NCBI GenBank assembly: GCA_913031125.1
Contig: CAJWFK010000029.1
Span: forward strand, 1-33,261
From: an uncultured Woeseia sp.
Lineage (GTDB): Bacteria; Pseudomonadota; Gammaproteobacteria; Steroidobacterales; Woeseiaceae
DNA: 33,261 bases
Direction of reading: 5' to 3'
A model generated the notes under the pieces. The model did not search any database. It was given only the letters and a program-made list of their open reading frames with translations, and was not told the DNA's origin. Shown here in pieces: positions 7,537 through 15,162 of the stretch. How positions within the stretch are numbered: position 1 is the first letter of the stretch; the number at the start of each line of letters is the position of its first letter. A program made the translations under genes and the position numbers.

Positions 7537-8356
7537 CAGCGAAAACCCTGTTTTCTATTAAAGTAATACTTCCCGCAACGATATGTTGTTTGCCTTTGTG
7601 AGTACGGAGGACAAGAGCCCCACTGGGCTCTATGCCTTCATAAATACCACTAACATGAGCATCAGAATGTTCAACAACGATTTGTTTGCCACACAACCAG
7701 TCAAGTTTCTCCCAATCAGTTAAAAACGGTTTGAAGCCGTTGCACTGAAATGTTATTAAAGTATTGAACAAAGCATCAATTAGGGAAGCATAAAGTTTGC
7801 TTCGTGACGGCAGACTTTCCGCACAGCTCGCAACATCTCGGGCAGAGCTGAGCCACTTAAATTTGTTTTCTGGATCCTTAACTTCTCGGAGATCATAATT
7901 GATGCCTACTCCAACGATGACCGTCCTATTTGGCCCACCTGTCGGAGGCGTTTCAGTGAGTATTCCTCCTAATTTTCCATTAGCAACCATTAGGTCATTT
8001 GGCCATTTAAGTCCAATACCTTTTATTCCAACACCTTCAAGAGCACTCGCTAATCCAACTCCAGTAGCTAGTGTGACCGACGAGATATCCGTTGGTGACC
8101 CATCAAATGTATAAGCTAACGACATCGTTATGCCGGAAGATCGTGGGGAATGCCAACAGCGCCCTAGTCTTCCATGCCCGCCAGTTTGGTAGTCCGCTAA
8201 TGCTACGCGGAATCTTCCAGGGTCAGGCATCGATTCGTTTAACAAATATCTGTTAGTGGACCCAAGAGTCGAAAAATACTCTAGCTCGTCCAGATGATTT
8301 GCAGAATTCTTGCTTATAGATTTTTGAATCTTCTGCCCAGCATCATGCTGGTTCAT
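7526..8356 (-). CDS. birA: Biotin--[acetyl-CoA-carboxylase] ligase, lacking the repressor domain
   Basis: The 276-residue protein has the ligase core: LGSTNRYLL (31-39), the biotinyl-AMP loop GGHGRLGR (59-66), KWPNDL (117-122), KLGGILTE and VGVGINYDL, then a C-terminal SH3-like domain. It activates biotin and attaches it to the biotin carboxyl carrier protein. The N-terminal winged helix found in bifunctional BirA (about 60 residues) is absent, and the start ATG overlaps the plsY stop (ATGA, 8353-8356), so no extra domain is missed. It is therefore a monofunctional ligase unable to repress biotin genes itself. The loop differs from the usual GRGRRGR by a histidine and a leucine. Confidence 0.94.
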   Translation of the reverse strand: MNQHDAGQKIQKSISKNSANHLDELEYFSTLGSTNRYLLNESMPDPGRFRVALADYQTGGHGRLGRCWHSPRSSGITMSLAYTFDGSPTDISSVTLATGVGLASALEGVGIKGIGLKWPNDLMVANGKLGGILTETPPTGGPNRTVIVGVGINYDLREVKDPENKFKWLSSARDVASCAESLPSRSKLYASLIDALFNTLITFQCNGFKPFLTDWEKLDWLCGKQIVVEHSDAHVSGIYEGIEPSGALVLRTHKGKQHIVAGSITLIENRVFADVR

Positions 8357-9000
8357 CGGGGCCGCCGAAACAGGGTCACACTATGCAGACGGTTCTCAGT
8401 CCCCTGTTGCATACGCTTTATGTTTGACCTATGGCTATATATCAAGTAAACCGACATCACTGCACAATACAAGAAAAGAGGATTTTCCAGCGACTCACTA
8501 ATGACACCAGCAGCTAGTGCCGCACTGATGCCACCACAAATCGTAGCAAGGCCAACGAAACCTGAAATAACTAAAACAATAATCCATACAATTAATACAG
8601 GTATTAACAACCACGGCTCTATAATGATAAGGGTGCCGATTAAAGTGGCCGCTCCTTTCCCACCACGAAATTTGTGCCAAATCGGCCAAACGTGGCCAAT
8701 TACCGATGCACAAGCACAAGTAATGGTTATCCAAATTAATGGTAAATTTGAATTTTCGGCTACAAACGGCAACTCAATTGTAGGAATTACGCCAGCCGCT
8801 AACATACCCTTGCCGATGTCGACAACCACCACACCTAATGCAAATCGCCATCCTTGCGTACGCAAGGCATTAGTGCCACCTGCATTGCCGCTGCCCATGG
8901 AACGAATATCAACGCCACCCTGAAGTCGTCCTAAAACTAAGGCGCCCATCACTGAACCGATTAAATAACTTATTAAGACTTTAAGGCCGAGCTCGAACAT
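8353..9000 (-). CDS. plsY: Acyl-phosphate glycerol-3-phosphate acyltransferase
   Basis: The 215-residue integral membrane protein has about five hydrophobic segments and the three PlsY motifs: SMGSGNAGGTNALR (34-47), GHVWPIWHKFRGGKG (102-116) and YSHRSNIKRMQQGTE near 190-203. It transfers an acyl group from acyl-phosphate to glycerol-3-phosphate, the first acylation of phospholipid synthesis, and works with PlsX (not in the window). It is the first gene of the plsY-birA-coaX-SPOR operon. A candidate extended -10 element lies about 40 bp upstream. Confidence 0.95.
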   Translation of the reverse strand: MFELGLKVLISYLIGSVMGALVLGRLQGGVDIRSMGSGNAGGTNALRTQGWRFALGVVVVDIGKGMLAAGVIPTIELPFVAENSNLPLIWITITCACASVIGHVWPIWHKFRGGKGAATLIGTLIIIEPWLLIPVLIVWIIVLVISGFVGLATICGGISAALAAGVISESLENPLFLYCAVMSVYLIYSHRSNIKRMQQGTENRLHSVTLFRRPR

Positions 9001-9036
9001 TCGTTACTCATCATATTTTGTTCGCCACCGGCTGAC

Positions 9037-9045
9037 ATTGTAGCA
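9037..9045 (-). promoter_or_regulatory. Candidate extended -10 promoter for plsY operon
   Basis: On the minus strand the 76-bp divergent region contains TGCTACAAT, an extended -10 box (TGn plus five of six matches to TATAAT). No good -35 is present at 17-18 bp, which is tolerated with an extended -10. Transcription would begin around 9030, leaving a leader of about 30 nt before the plsY ATG. Confidence 0.4.
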
Positions 9046-9076
9046 TCAGAGTTTATTTTTAAAGATACACTGAAAA

Positions 9077-9976
9077 ATGACAGACACCTGCTTACCATTG
9101 TTTCTTAATCCGGCTGCTGGCCGGGGGCGTGGCCAAAGAAACGCTTCAGCGATCCAGAACTTGCTAACTCAACAAGGGGTTCAGACCACCCTAATCCAGA
9201 GCAATGCCATTGGCGAAATGGAAGAACAAATTCTCGCGCATGCTTCCTCCCGAAACACACCAATACTTGTTGCCGGCGGCGATGGCAGTGTCAACGAAGC
9301 TATCAATGGAATCCTGCGAGCCCGAAGTGACATTCCGTTCGGACTGATACCTATTGGCACTGGCAATGATTTTGCTAAGTCCTGTCAAATTCCCATGAAA
9401 TGGGACACAGCGGCAATGCAGCTGGCCAAACGGATTACTACCGCTGTTACACCGAAACGTATCGATGCAGGTAGAGTCAATAAAAAATTCTTTGCCAACG
9501 CAGTTGGCATTGGCTTCGATGCAAAAATTAATCGCATTGCAAGTGAATATCGGTGGCCCATTGGGGATCTTGTTTATCTGGTTGCAGTCTTCCGTGGAAT
9601 TTGGGATGGGGTAATCACTGCGCCGGTGGAAATGACGGATGGTTCTAACATTTATTCAGGGCCGATTACACTTGTGAGCGTATCCAACGGTTCTTGGGTA
9701 GGCGGCATGTTTTATATTGCCCCAGAAGCAAAAACGGACGACGGAAAGTTGGACCTCATATTTGCTGCTCCAATGACACGCCTGCGTGTACTGAAATTAT
9801 TGCCAAAAATAATACAGGGCACACATGTAGCAGATCCGGATATCACCTGTAAAAAAATCGAATCTTTGGAGCTGATTGCAGAACGGCCTTTACCCTGCCA
9901 CGTCGACGGCGAAATTCAGCCATTACAAACTGAATTCCGAATAGAAATTCAGCGCAATGCACTATCAGTAATCTGA
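9077..9976 (+). CDS. YegS/DgkB-family lipid kinase
   Basis: The 299-residue protein has the diacylglycerol-kinase catalytic fold: phosphate loop NPAAGRGRG (11-19), VAGGDGSVNEAING (65-78), IPIGTGNDFAK (91-101), then ANAVGIGFDA, the metal-site segment KTDDGKLDL and the C-terminal HVDGE. Family members phosphorylate diacylglycerol, phosphatidylglycerol or related lipids on the inner membrane face. The exact lipid cannot be told. It is divergent from plsY, suggesting a link to phospholipid turnover, and its end is 12 bp from the convergent guanidino-hydrolase gene. No clear Shine-Dalgarno precedes ATG 9077. Confidence 0.9.
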   Translation: MTDTCLPLFLNPAAGRGRGQRNASAIQNLLTQQGVQTTLIQSNAIGEMEEQILAHASSRNTPILVAGGDGSVNEAINGILRARSDIPFGLIPIGTGNDFAKSCQIPMKWDTAAMQLAKRITTAVTPKRIDAGRVNKKFFANAVGIGFDAKINRIASEYRWPIGDLVYLVAVFRGIWDGVITAPVEMTDGSNIYSGPITLVSVSNGSWVGGMFYIAPEAKTDDGKLDLIFAAPMTRLRVLKLLPKIIQGTHVADPDITCKKIESLELIAERPLPCHVDGEIQPLQTEFRIEIQRNALSVI

Positions 9977-9988
9977 TGGAGTTTTTTT

Positions 9989-10816
9989 TCACACGCTAAT
10001 TTTGGGCTCGGTCACTTTTAACGTTAGACATTTTGCCGACCCACCAGCCTTTATAAATTCCGACAGGTTCACTTCATGAATTGCAAAACCTGCAAGTCCC
10101 AACCGATCTTGCAACGAGCCAGATACCCTGTTCATTATAACCGCATCACCAATATTCACGGCATTACAGGCGAAATTTGTAGCATCAAGTGTATCAACGA
10201 TTATGCGCTTTTCAGGTGCAACGCGGCGCTCAATCTCAAGCTGAGAAGCCTTATTAAATGCCGCTGGATAATACATCAGAAAACCATTAGCCAACGGACA
10301 AAAACAAGTATCAATATGATAGAAGCGGGGATCAACAAGTTTTATCGAAACAACTTCTAGGCCAAAAAACTTCTCTATCTCTTGATGGGCTTCTATATCG
10401 GTTCGAAACCCGTATCCGGTCCAAAGCCATGGCTCACTTCTATCCCTGAGGCAATCACCAGCACCCTCAAAACGAATTGTTTCATCTAGTGAAAAAAGTT
10501 CAAATCCATTCTGGCGAAACCATTTTTTAAAATACTTTTCCTCTGATCGTCTTTCGATGGGGGTGAAGTGGCTAGCAATTGCTTTATCCCCATAGACCGC
10601 ACCTGCATTAGCCGTAAACACCATATCTGGCACGTCGTCCGCTGCCTCCATTTCTATAACGTTAGCGTACTGATTAATGACATCACGTAACTCACGCCAC
10701 TGATTTTGAGTACGTCCAATATTGACTGAGCCTAAGTTACCAGACATCCACGGATTAATGTCATAGTCAACTCGGAAATGATCCGGGGGGCACATCAGGA
10801 TACGATCTCTAACCAT
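9989..10816 (-). CDS. Dimethylargininase-like guanidino hydrolase (amidinotransferase superfamily)
   Basis: The protein has the pentein-fold catalytic landmarks: VFTANAG, FEGAGDCL, YHIDTCFCPL (general-base histidine), NFACNAV and the C-terminal nucleophile in GGSAKCLTL. From ATG 10816 (275 aa) these place the histidine near 167 and the cysteine at 263. Dimethylargininases hydrolyse N-methylated arginines to citrulline plus methylamine or dimethylamine; arginine deiminase or another amidine hydrolase activity is also possible. ATG 10816 is preferred because TTGGA precedes it at a suitable distance; a TTG at 10828 would add four residues. It is 64 bp downstream of the CtlX-like gene on the same strand. 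Confidence 0.82.
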   Translation of the reverse strand: MVRDRILMCPPDHFRVDYDINPWMSGNLGSVNIGRTQNQWRELRDVINQYANVIEMEAADDVPDMVFTANAGAVYGDKAIASHFTPIERRSEEKYFKKWFRQNGFELFSLDETIRFEGAGDCLRDRSEPWLWTGYGFRTDIEAHQEIEKFFGLEVVSIKLVDPRFYHIDTCFCPLANGFLMYYPAAFNKASQLEIERRVAPEKRIIVDTLDATNFACNAVNIGDAVIMNRVSGSLQDRLGLAGFAIHEVNLSEFIKAGGSAKCLTLKVTEPKISV

Positions 10817-10880
10817 CTTAATATCCAAAACTTGAGTAAAGGAGTTTTATTGTTTTTTCAAACGAGGTAAATGCTTACCA

Positions 10881-11819
10881 CTATCGCTGCAGATGAATCT
10901 CAGCCAGCATGCAACGCACACTTCCACCAGCTGAACTCTCAATATTATCTATGTTGGCAGTTATGATATTCGCATTATCATCAATAACGGAAATCTGCGC
11001 ATCATTCAACGATTTTAATGCCTGATCGGACATGGCTATAACACGGTTTCCATCTCTTGCTCGCAGCTCAAGCATATTACCGGCAAATGCCTCCATCTGT
11101 TCAAAGCTTATGCTAATCACGTCATGACCTGTTTTTTCCAAACTGGTGAGAACAGCCTCTCGCTGCTCATCCCGTTCAATCGCACTTAAACAAATAAACG
11201 CGCATGTCTCGCCAACATTCATCAACACATTCGTGTGATAGATCGGCGTTCCATTCCGATCCACTGCGTCAAATGCAATTACTTCATAATCCAGCCGCTG
11301 TGCAAAATCAGCAAGCGGCTTTAGATGGGTACGTGCCGATAAACATGCATATGCTATGCGATTCACTCTATCGAGCACCAGGCTACCCGTTCCCTCTAAA
11401 AATTCACCGTTATTTTCATATTCAGAAAAATCAATAACTTCACGGACCTTAAACCCAAAGTCATCCGCGAGGGAGTTAACAATCTCAGGTCGGCGTTCCG
11501 CTCGCCGGTTCCGCGCCATCATAGGATAATAAACCACCGTGCCATCACTATGAAAACTCACCCAGTTATTGGGAAAAATGGAATCCGGGGTATGCGGATG
11601 GTCCGTATCATCAAACTGCACCACCTCTATCCCTCCGGCTTTTAAAGCACCAGCTAAACAATCGAACTCTCGTTCGGCAGCATCCTGCTGTTGCCCTGGC
11701 GAGTATGGATTCTTACCTTGAAAAACATTGGAATCTGCCGTCAGCACATTACTTTCAAAACGAATTGGTTTAATCATCAAGACCGTGGATGCCAATTGAG
11801 TTTCTTTTTCTGCTCTCAT
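10881..11819 (-). CDS. ctlX: CtlX-like citrulline hydrolase / arginine deiminase-related protein
   Basis: The 312-residue protein shows the CtlX pattern: DSIFPNNWVSFH (79-90), PMMARNRRAERR (99-110), LEGTGSLVLDR (141-151), PIYHTNVLM (192-200, base H195), AGNMLEL (246-252) and nucleophile C303 in GGSVRCMLAEI. CtlX enzymes hydrolyse the ureido group of citrulline to ornithine, CO2 and ammonia. It is upstream of a dimethylargininase-like gene, so the pair could convert methylarginine to citrulline and then ornithine. No strong Shine-Dalgarno precedes ATG 11819; an internal methionine at residue 15 is a less likely start because the region before it looks native. Confidence 0.85.
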   Translation of the reverse strand: MRAEKETQLASTVLMIKPIRFESNVLTADSNVFQGKNPYSPGQQQDAAEREFDCLAGALKAGGIEVVQFDDTDHPHTPDSIFPNNWVSFHSDGTVVYYPMMARNRRAERRPEIVNSLADDFGFKVREVIDFSEYENNGEFLEGTGSLVLDRVNRIAYACLSARTHLKPLADFAQRLDYEVIAFDAVDRNGTPIYHTNVLMNVGETCAFICLSAIERDEQREAVLTSLEKTGHDVISISFEQMEAFAGNMLELRARDGNRVIAMSDQALKSLNDAQISVIDDNANIITANIDNIESSAGGSVRCMLAEIHLQR

Positions 11820-11874
11820 CGTTTTCTATCTGCTTAATCAGCAGTTAATTAACATTTGGATTTAGTTACAAGGC

Positions 11875-11903
11875 AAAAAAATACCCGCAACCTCTGCGGG
11901 TAT
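11875..11903 (-). terminator. Second hairpin terminator after the large TonB receptor
   Basis: ATACCCGCA (11881-11889) and TGCGGGTAT (11895-11903) form a perfect 9-bp stem with a 5-nt loop. On the minus strand it is followed by a run of U (complement of 11875-11880); on the plus strand by only TTT. It lies downstream of a stronger hairpin in the same direction and about 55 bp upstream of ctlX, isolating that gene from the receptor transcript. Confidence 0.8.
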
Positions 11904-11956
11904 TTTATCGATCTGCGCAGGCTGTTGAAACAGCTTGCTGCATTTTTTAAATTCGG

Positions 11957-11992
11957 TTTTAAAAACTGGGGCACGCTACCACGTGCCCCAGT
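11957..11992 (-). terminator. Strong intrinsic terminator of the large TonB receptor gene
   Basis: ACTGGGGCACG (11965-11975) and CGTGCCCCAGT (11982-11992) form a perfect 11-bp stem with a 6-nt loop. On the minus strand the stem is followed by TTTTTAAAA. It begins 13 bp after the stop codon of the receptor gene. A second hairpin follows 60 bp on. Confidence 0.85.
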
Positions 11993-12005
11993 CATAACAG
12001 TTTCC

Positions 12006-14888
12006 TTAGAAGGAGACTGAAACCTTACCGAAGTAATAACCACCCTGCCAGGGGACTATACTTCCAGAGACCCATGTGCGACCGCAACAAAAGTCATTAT
12101 TGCCAGCTATGCGATCTATCTTGTCCGGATAGGTGTCGAAAATATTTCGTGCACCAACCGTGAACTTCCAATTATCGTTCGCACGATAACTAGCTTCAAG
12201 ATCGACAAATGTCGTAGAGCCGAACATCTGCATTCCACCAAACGGCTCACTACTACCATTTGCGTTTTTAGACTCACCGAAATACCGGACACGCCCCATC
12301 AACGAGAACTGCTCATTAACGTTGTGGAATGCAGTCAGGTTCCAGCGAGTATTCGGATCTGCATGCTCGAAATCGTGACGACCTTCCGCATTTAGATACG
12401 CGCTCGCATCTGACTCAAGTGTGCTCCTGTTGTAGTTCATCGCAAACTGCAACGTCGTGTCTGACCCGTTATCCCAAGAGAACGGATAAGAAGCAACAAC
12501 ATCAATACCTGTGGTTTTGCTGTCAAATGCATTGGTGAAGTACAGCACACCACCGATACTTTCAGCACCAACAACACCGGCAGCAGCTAGTGCCAAGTAG
12601 TTGTCATAGGCAGAACCAGAGGTCGGGTCGGTTGAAACGTCACGCGTTGAAATTGCACTAAAACGATCGTCAATGTCGATGTTATAGAAGTCAATTGTCA
12701 ACGTGCCACCCTCACCGAAGCCACCCGTTAAACCGAAGGTATAACTGGTAGACGTCTCAGCTCTCAGGGGAACTGCGCCAAGTGCTTGAGCAACCGGACC
12801 AGAAGCCGGGAACAGACCCGTTGCAACCGGGAAGCCATTCGGCAACCTTGTCGATACGTTAGTCGTACCCTGCTGTCCTGGTGTTGGCGCACGGAAACCG
12901 GTACCAACAGATCCGCGAATCGCCCACTCGTCATTCAATCTTACCCGGCCGGCAATCTTACCAACGATTTCCTCACCGAAGTCAGAGTAGTCTTCATAAC
13001 GCAATGCTGCTTGAACGAAGAAGTTCTCTGTTACGTCTGTGCTGATGTCGCCGTATACGGCGTAAGAATCACGGTTGTACTCCTCAGAGAACGCTGGAGA
13101 GTAGCCCGGGAATCCGTTCGAGCCAACGCCAACAACTCTAAAAGCGGGGTCACTCGAATCGTTACAGTCAAGACCGGCCACATCTACACCAGCCACTGCT
13201 GCCTGTCCGCCAACACTTGACGTCCACGCACCGCCACCAGCGACCGTAGTCGGCTCATTGGTGAAGACACCGGTGCCGGTAAAGATACCGTCACCTTCGA
13301 AGACACCCGTTCCAGTGAAGATACCATCACCCTCGAAGACACCCGTTCCGACACCAAACTCGTCTAATATCTCAGTCTGGCCTTCTTCCATTATCTCAAC
13401 CTGGCCTTCTTCCATTACCTCAACTTCTTGACAGAAGCCATATGGATCCGACAATGCATGAGGCCCCGCTGCATATGATGCAACGTCGTTACTCTGATGC
13501 ACATTGTAGGTTTCATCCATGTAACTGAAGCCATACGCAAACACCAGCGGTGACGCGGTTCCTATATCGTGCTCACTAACGAGATCAATCTGGAATTGCA
13601 TTTCTTCGTTTTCCAGCTCTCCCGGCTTAAAGTCGGTTGGAGAATCGGAACCGTAAGAAGGATTGATTGTATTCCAGAGATGGTAATCAATTGCATTTGA
13701 TCCATAACGTAGGCTTACGTCATAAGACGTCCCGCCATCCATTTGGCCACGAAGGCCACCTAAGATACCAAAGTCCTCAACCTCTCCTTCAAACCTAGGC
13801 GTAAATCCACCCGGGAATTTCTCCATAGGAAAGTAGGGCGTACCATCTGCGTCACGCACAAACTCAATCGTGCCATTACCCGGATAACGATAGAAGAAGC
13901 TACCATCACCGCTACTCGTAGAGTAATTACTGAACGCATACAACTCTGAACCATTACCGAGATCCAATCCGGCATTCACGAAAGTCCGAACAGACTCTGC
14001 ATTAGGTTGCCCCCAAGGCATTACGTTCTCGCCCTCTACAGAAGCGGTGTGCAATGCTGCTGGGTATGCCATCTGGAACGCTGACACATCCTGGCCATTG
14101 TACAGTTCTCCATGAGGCACGCCGGTCACATAGCCCATGCGCACAGCACTTTGTGTGCCAAATCTTTCGCTATCTGCGTCAGCACAAAACCAGCCTTCAC
14201 AATACTGATGCGCACGCTCGGTGAAATCTGACTCGTGAACCTCAGCCGAAATCGAGATGAAGCCATTCTCGCCAAGCGGGAAACCAGCATTACCTGTTAC
14301 TGTGTAGCCTGCGCCATCACCTTCAAAATACTCACCAGAATCAAGTGACAAGCTAAAGCCGTCAGTATTCTCCTTAAGGTTGAAGTTGATTACCCCGGCG
14401 ATAGCATCCGAACCATACTGAGACGATGCACCGTCACGAAGCACTTCAATACTGGCTACAGCTGACGACGGAATCGTAGCGACGTCCGGACCCTGCGTGC
14501 CCGAACCACCAATGGACACTAGTGCCGCACGATGGCGACGCTTACCATTCACAAGCACTAAAGTGTGATGCGATGGTAAACCACGCAATGATGCTGGACG
14601 AATAAATGTCGCCCCGTCAGAAATCGGCTGACGACTCACATTATAAGACGCGACAAGAGTCTGAAGAATATCTACGGTGTCGGCATGAGCGACAGCATCT
14701 ATAGACTCAGTGTTAAACACATCGACCGGCACTGCCGAATCAATTGACGAACGCGGCTTACCGCGCAAGCCGGAAACGACGATCTCTTCGATCTCGTCAT
14801 CCGCCCCTTGTGCCTGTGCCGTTGACAGCCCTGTTAAACTCAGAGCAACGACGGATACGGGCAACAGAAAACTAGCTAGTTTTCGCAT
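12006..14888 (-). CDS. TonB-dependent outer-membrane receptor with repeat-containing loop
   Basis: The 960-residue protein starts MRKLASFLLPV at ATG 14888, preceded by GGGGGAGAAAG, and has a signal peptide cleaved after AQAQ or nearby. A TonB box-like EEIVVSGLRG is followed by the plug (IRPASLRGLPSHHTLVLVNG, IEVLRDGASSQYG, GVINF) and a large beta-barrel ending in KVSVSF with terminal phenylalanine. Such receptors import iron chelates, vitamins, peptides or sugars using the proton motive force. The ligand here is not recognisable. Residues about 487-543 are encoded by two tandem-repeat arrays and probably form a surface loop between two cysteines. The cstA-like gene upstream on the same strand is 274 bp away, which could suggest uptake of related nutrients. 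Two terminators follow. Confidence 0.92.
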   Translation of the reverse strand: MRKLASFLLPVSVVALSLTGLSTAQAQGADDEIEEIVVSGLRGKPRSSIDSAVPVDVFNTESIDAVAHADTVDILQTLVASYNVSRQPISDGATFIRPASLRGLPSHHTLVLVNGKRRHRAALVSIGGSGTQGPDVATIPSSAVASIEVLRDGASSQYGSDAIAGVINFNLKENTDGFSLSLDSGEYFEGDGAGYTVTGNAGFPLGENGFISISAEVHESDFTERAHQYCEGWFCADADSERFGTQSAVRMGYVTGVPHGELYNGQDVSAFQMAYPAALHTASVEGENVMPWGQPNAESVRTFVNAGLDLGNGSELYAFSNYSTSSGDGSFFYRYPGNGTIEFVRDADGTPYFPMEKFPGGFTPRFEGEVEDFGILGGLRGQMDGGTSYDVSLRYGSNAIDYHLWNTINPSYGSDSPTDFKPGELENEEMQFQIDLVSEHDIGTASPLVFAYGFSYMDETYNVHQSNDVASYAAGPHALSDPYGFCQEVEVMEEGQVEIMEEGQTEILDEFGVGTGVFEGDGIFTGTGVFEGDGIFTGTGVFTNEPTTVAGGGAWTSSVGGQAAVAGVDVAGLDCNDSSDPAFRVVGVGSNGFPGYSPAFSEEYNRDSYAVYGDISTDVTENFFVQAALRYEDYSDFGEEIVGKIAGRVRLNDEWAIRGSVGTGFRAPTPGQQGTTNVSTRLPNGFPVATGLFPASGPVAQALGAVPLRAETSTSYTFGLTGGFGEGGTLTIDFYNIDIDDRFSAISTRDVSTDPTSGSAYDNYLALAAAGVVGAESIGGVLYFTNAFDSKTTGIDVVASYPFSWDNGSDTTLQFAMNYNRSTLESDASAYLNAEGRHDFEHADPNTRWNLTAFHNVNEQFSLMGRVRYFGESKNANGSSEPFGGMQMFGSTTFVDLEASYRANDNWKFTVGARNIFDTYPDKIDRIAGNNDFCCGRTWVSGSIVPWQGGYYFGKVSVSF
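13263..13352. repeat. 36-bp tandem repeat inside the TonB receptor gene
   Basis: GAAGACACC recurs at 13263, 13299 and 13335, giving a strict 36-bp period with about 2.5 copies. Each full unit encodes the 12-residue segment GVFEGDGIFTGT. Copies differ at a few third positions. The period is a multiple of three, so copy-number change would keep the reading frame. Confidence 0.9.
13371..13430. repeat. 24-bp tandem repeat inside the TonB receptor gene
   Basis: CCTTCTTCCATTA recurs at 13381 and 13405 and CTCA(A/G)(C/T)CTGGCC at 13371 and 13395, a 24-bp period with about 2.5 copies. It encodes repeats of the acidic octapeptide VEVMEEGQ / VEIMEEGQ followed by a diverged TEILDEFG. It sits directly beside the 36-bp array, on the N-terminal side in the protein. 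Confidence 0.85.
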
Positions 14889-15078
14889 TTTCTTTCTCCC
14901 CCTAGTAGGTGGACGTTTAAAAAATATTCGCCACGGATGTTTTGTGATCTTACAACAACACCGCGACAAGACCTCAATTGAACCACTGAATCGCTTGAAA
15001 ATAAAGCTTTTAAGTACTTTTTTTTACCCTAGAAGAATAATTGGTGTTGTATAAATACCACATTTTGTTAATCCAGTA

Positions 15079-15120
15079 ATGCAAGTAACAACTCTTCAGT
15101 TACGCCATGATGCAAGTAAC
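15079..15120. repeat. Paired 11-bp direct repeat between cstA-like and TonB receptor genes
   Basis: ATGCAAGTAAC occurs at 15079-15089 and again at 15110-15120, a spacing of 31 bp (about three helical turns). GTAAC and GTTAC between them also form a short inverted repeat. Two copies on one helix face in the leader of the receptor gene could be a regulator site. Nothing more specific can be said. A 23-codon frame at 15068-15139 on the minus strand is too short to call. Confidence 0.35.
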
Positions 15121-15162
15121 CAGAAGGCATCCCGCCCATTCCACCATGGACGGTAATCGGGC

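Noticed and set aside
8501..8923. 140-codon plus-strand frame opposite plsY
   Set aside because: Shadow of the conserved plsY gene; proline- and threonine-rich with no motif.
12786..13220. 144-codon plus-strand frame opposite the TonB receptor
   Set aside because: Antisense shadow of a clearly coding region, no family resemblance.
13263..13430. CRISPR array or non-coding repeat
   Set aside because: Repeats are contiguous, have no spacers and lie in frame in a well-supported receptor gene.
15068..15139. 23-codon minus-strand frame after the cstA-like gene, considered as the YbdD/YjiX partner
   Set aside because: Too short (partners are about 65-70 residues) and without the family's sequence features.
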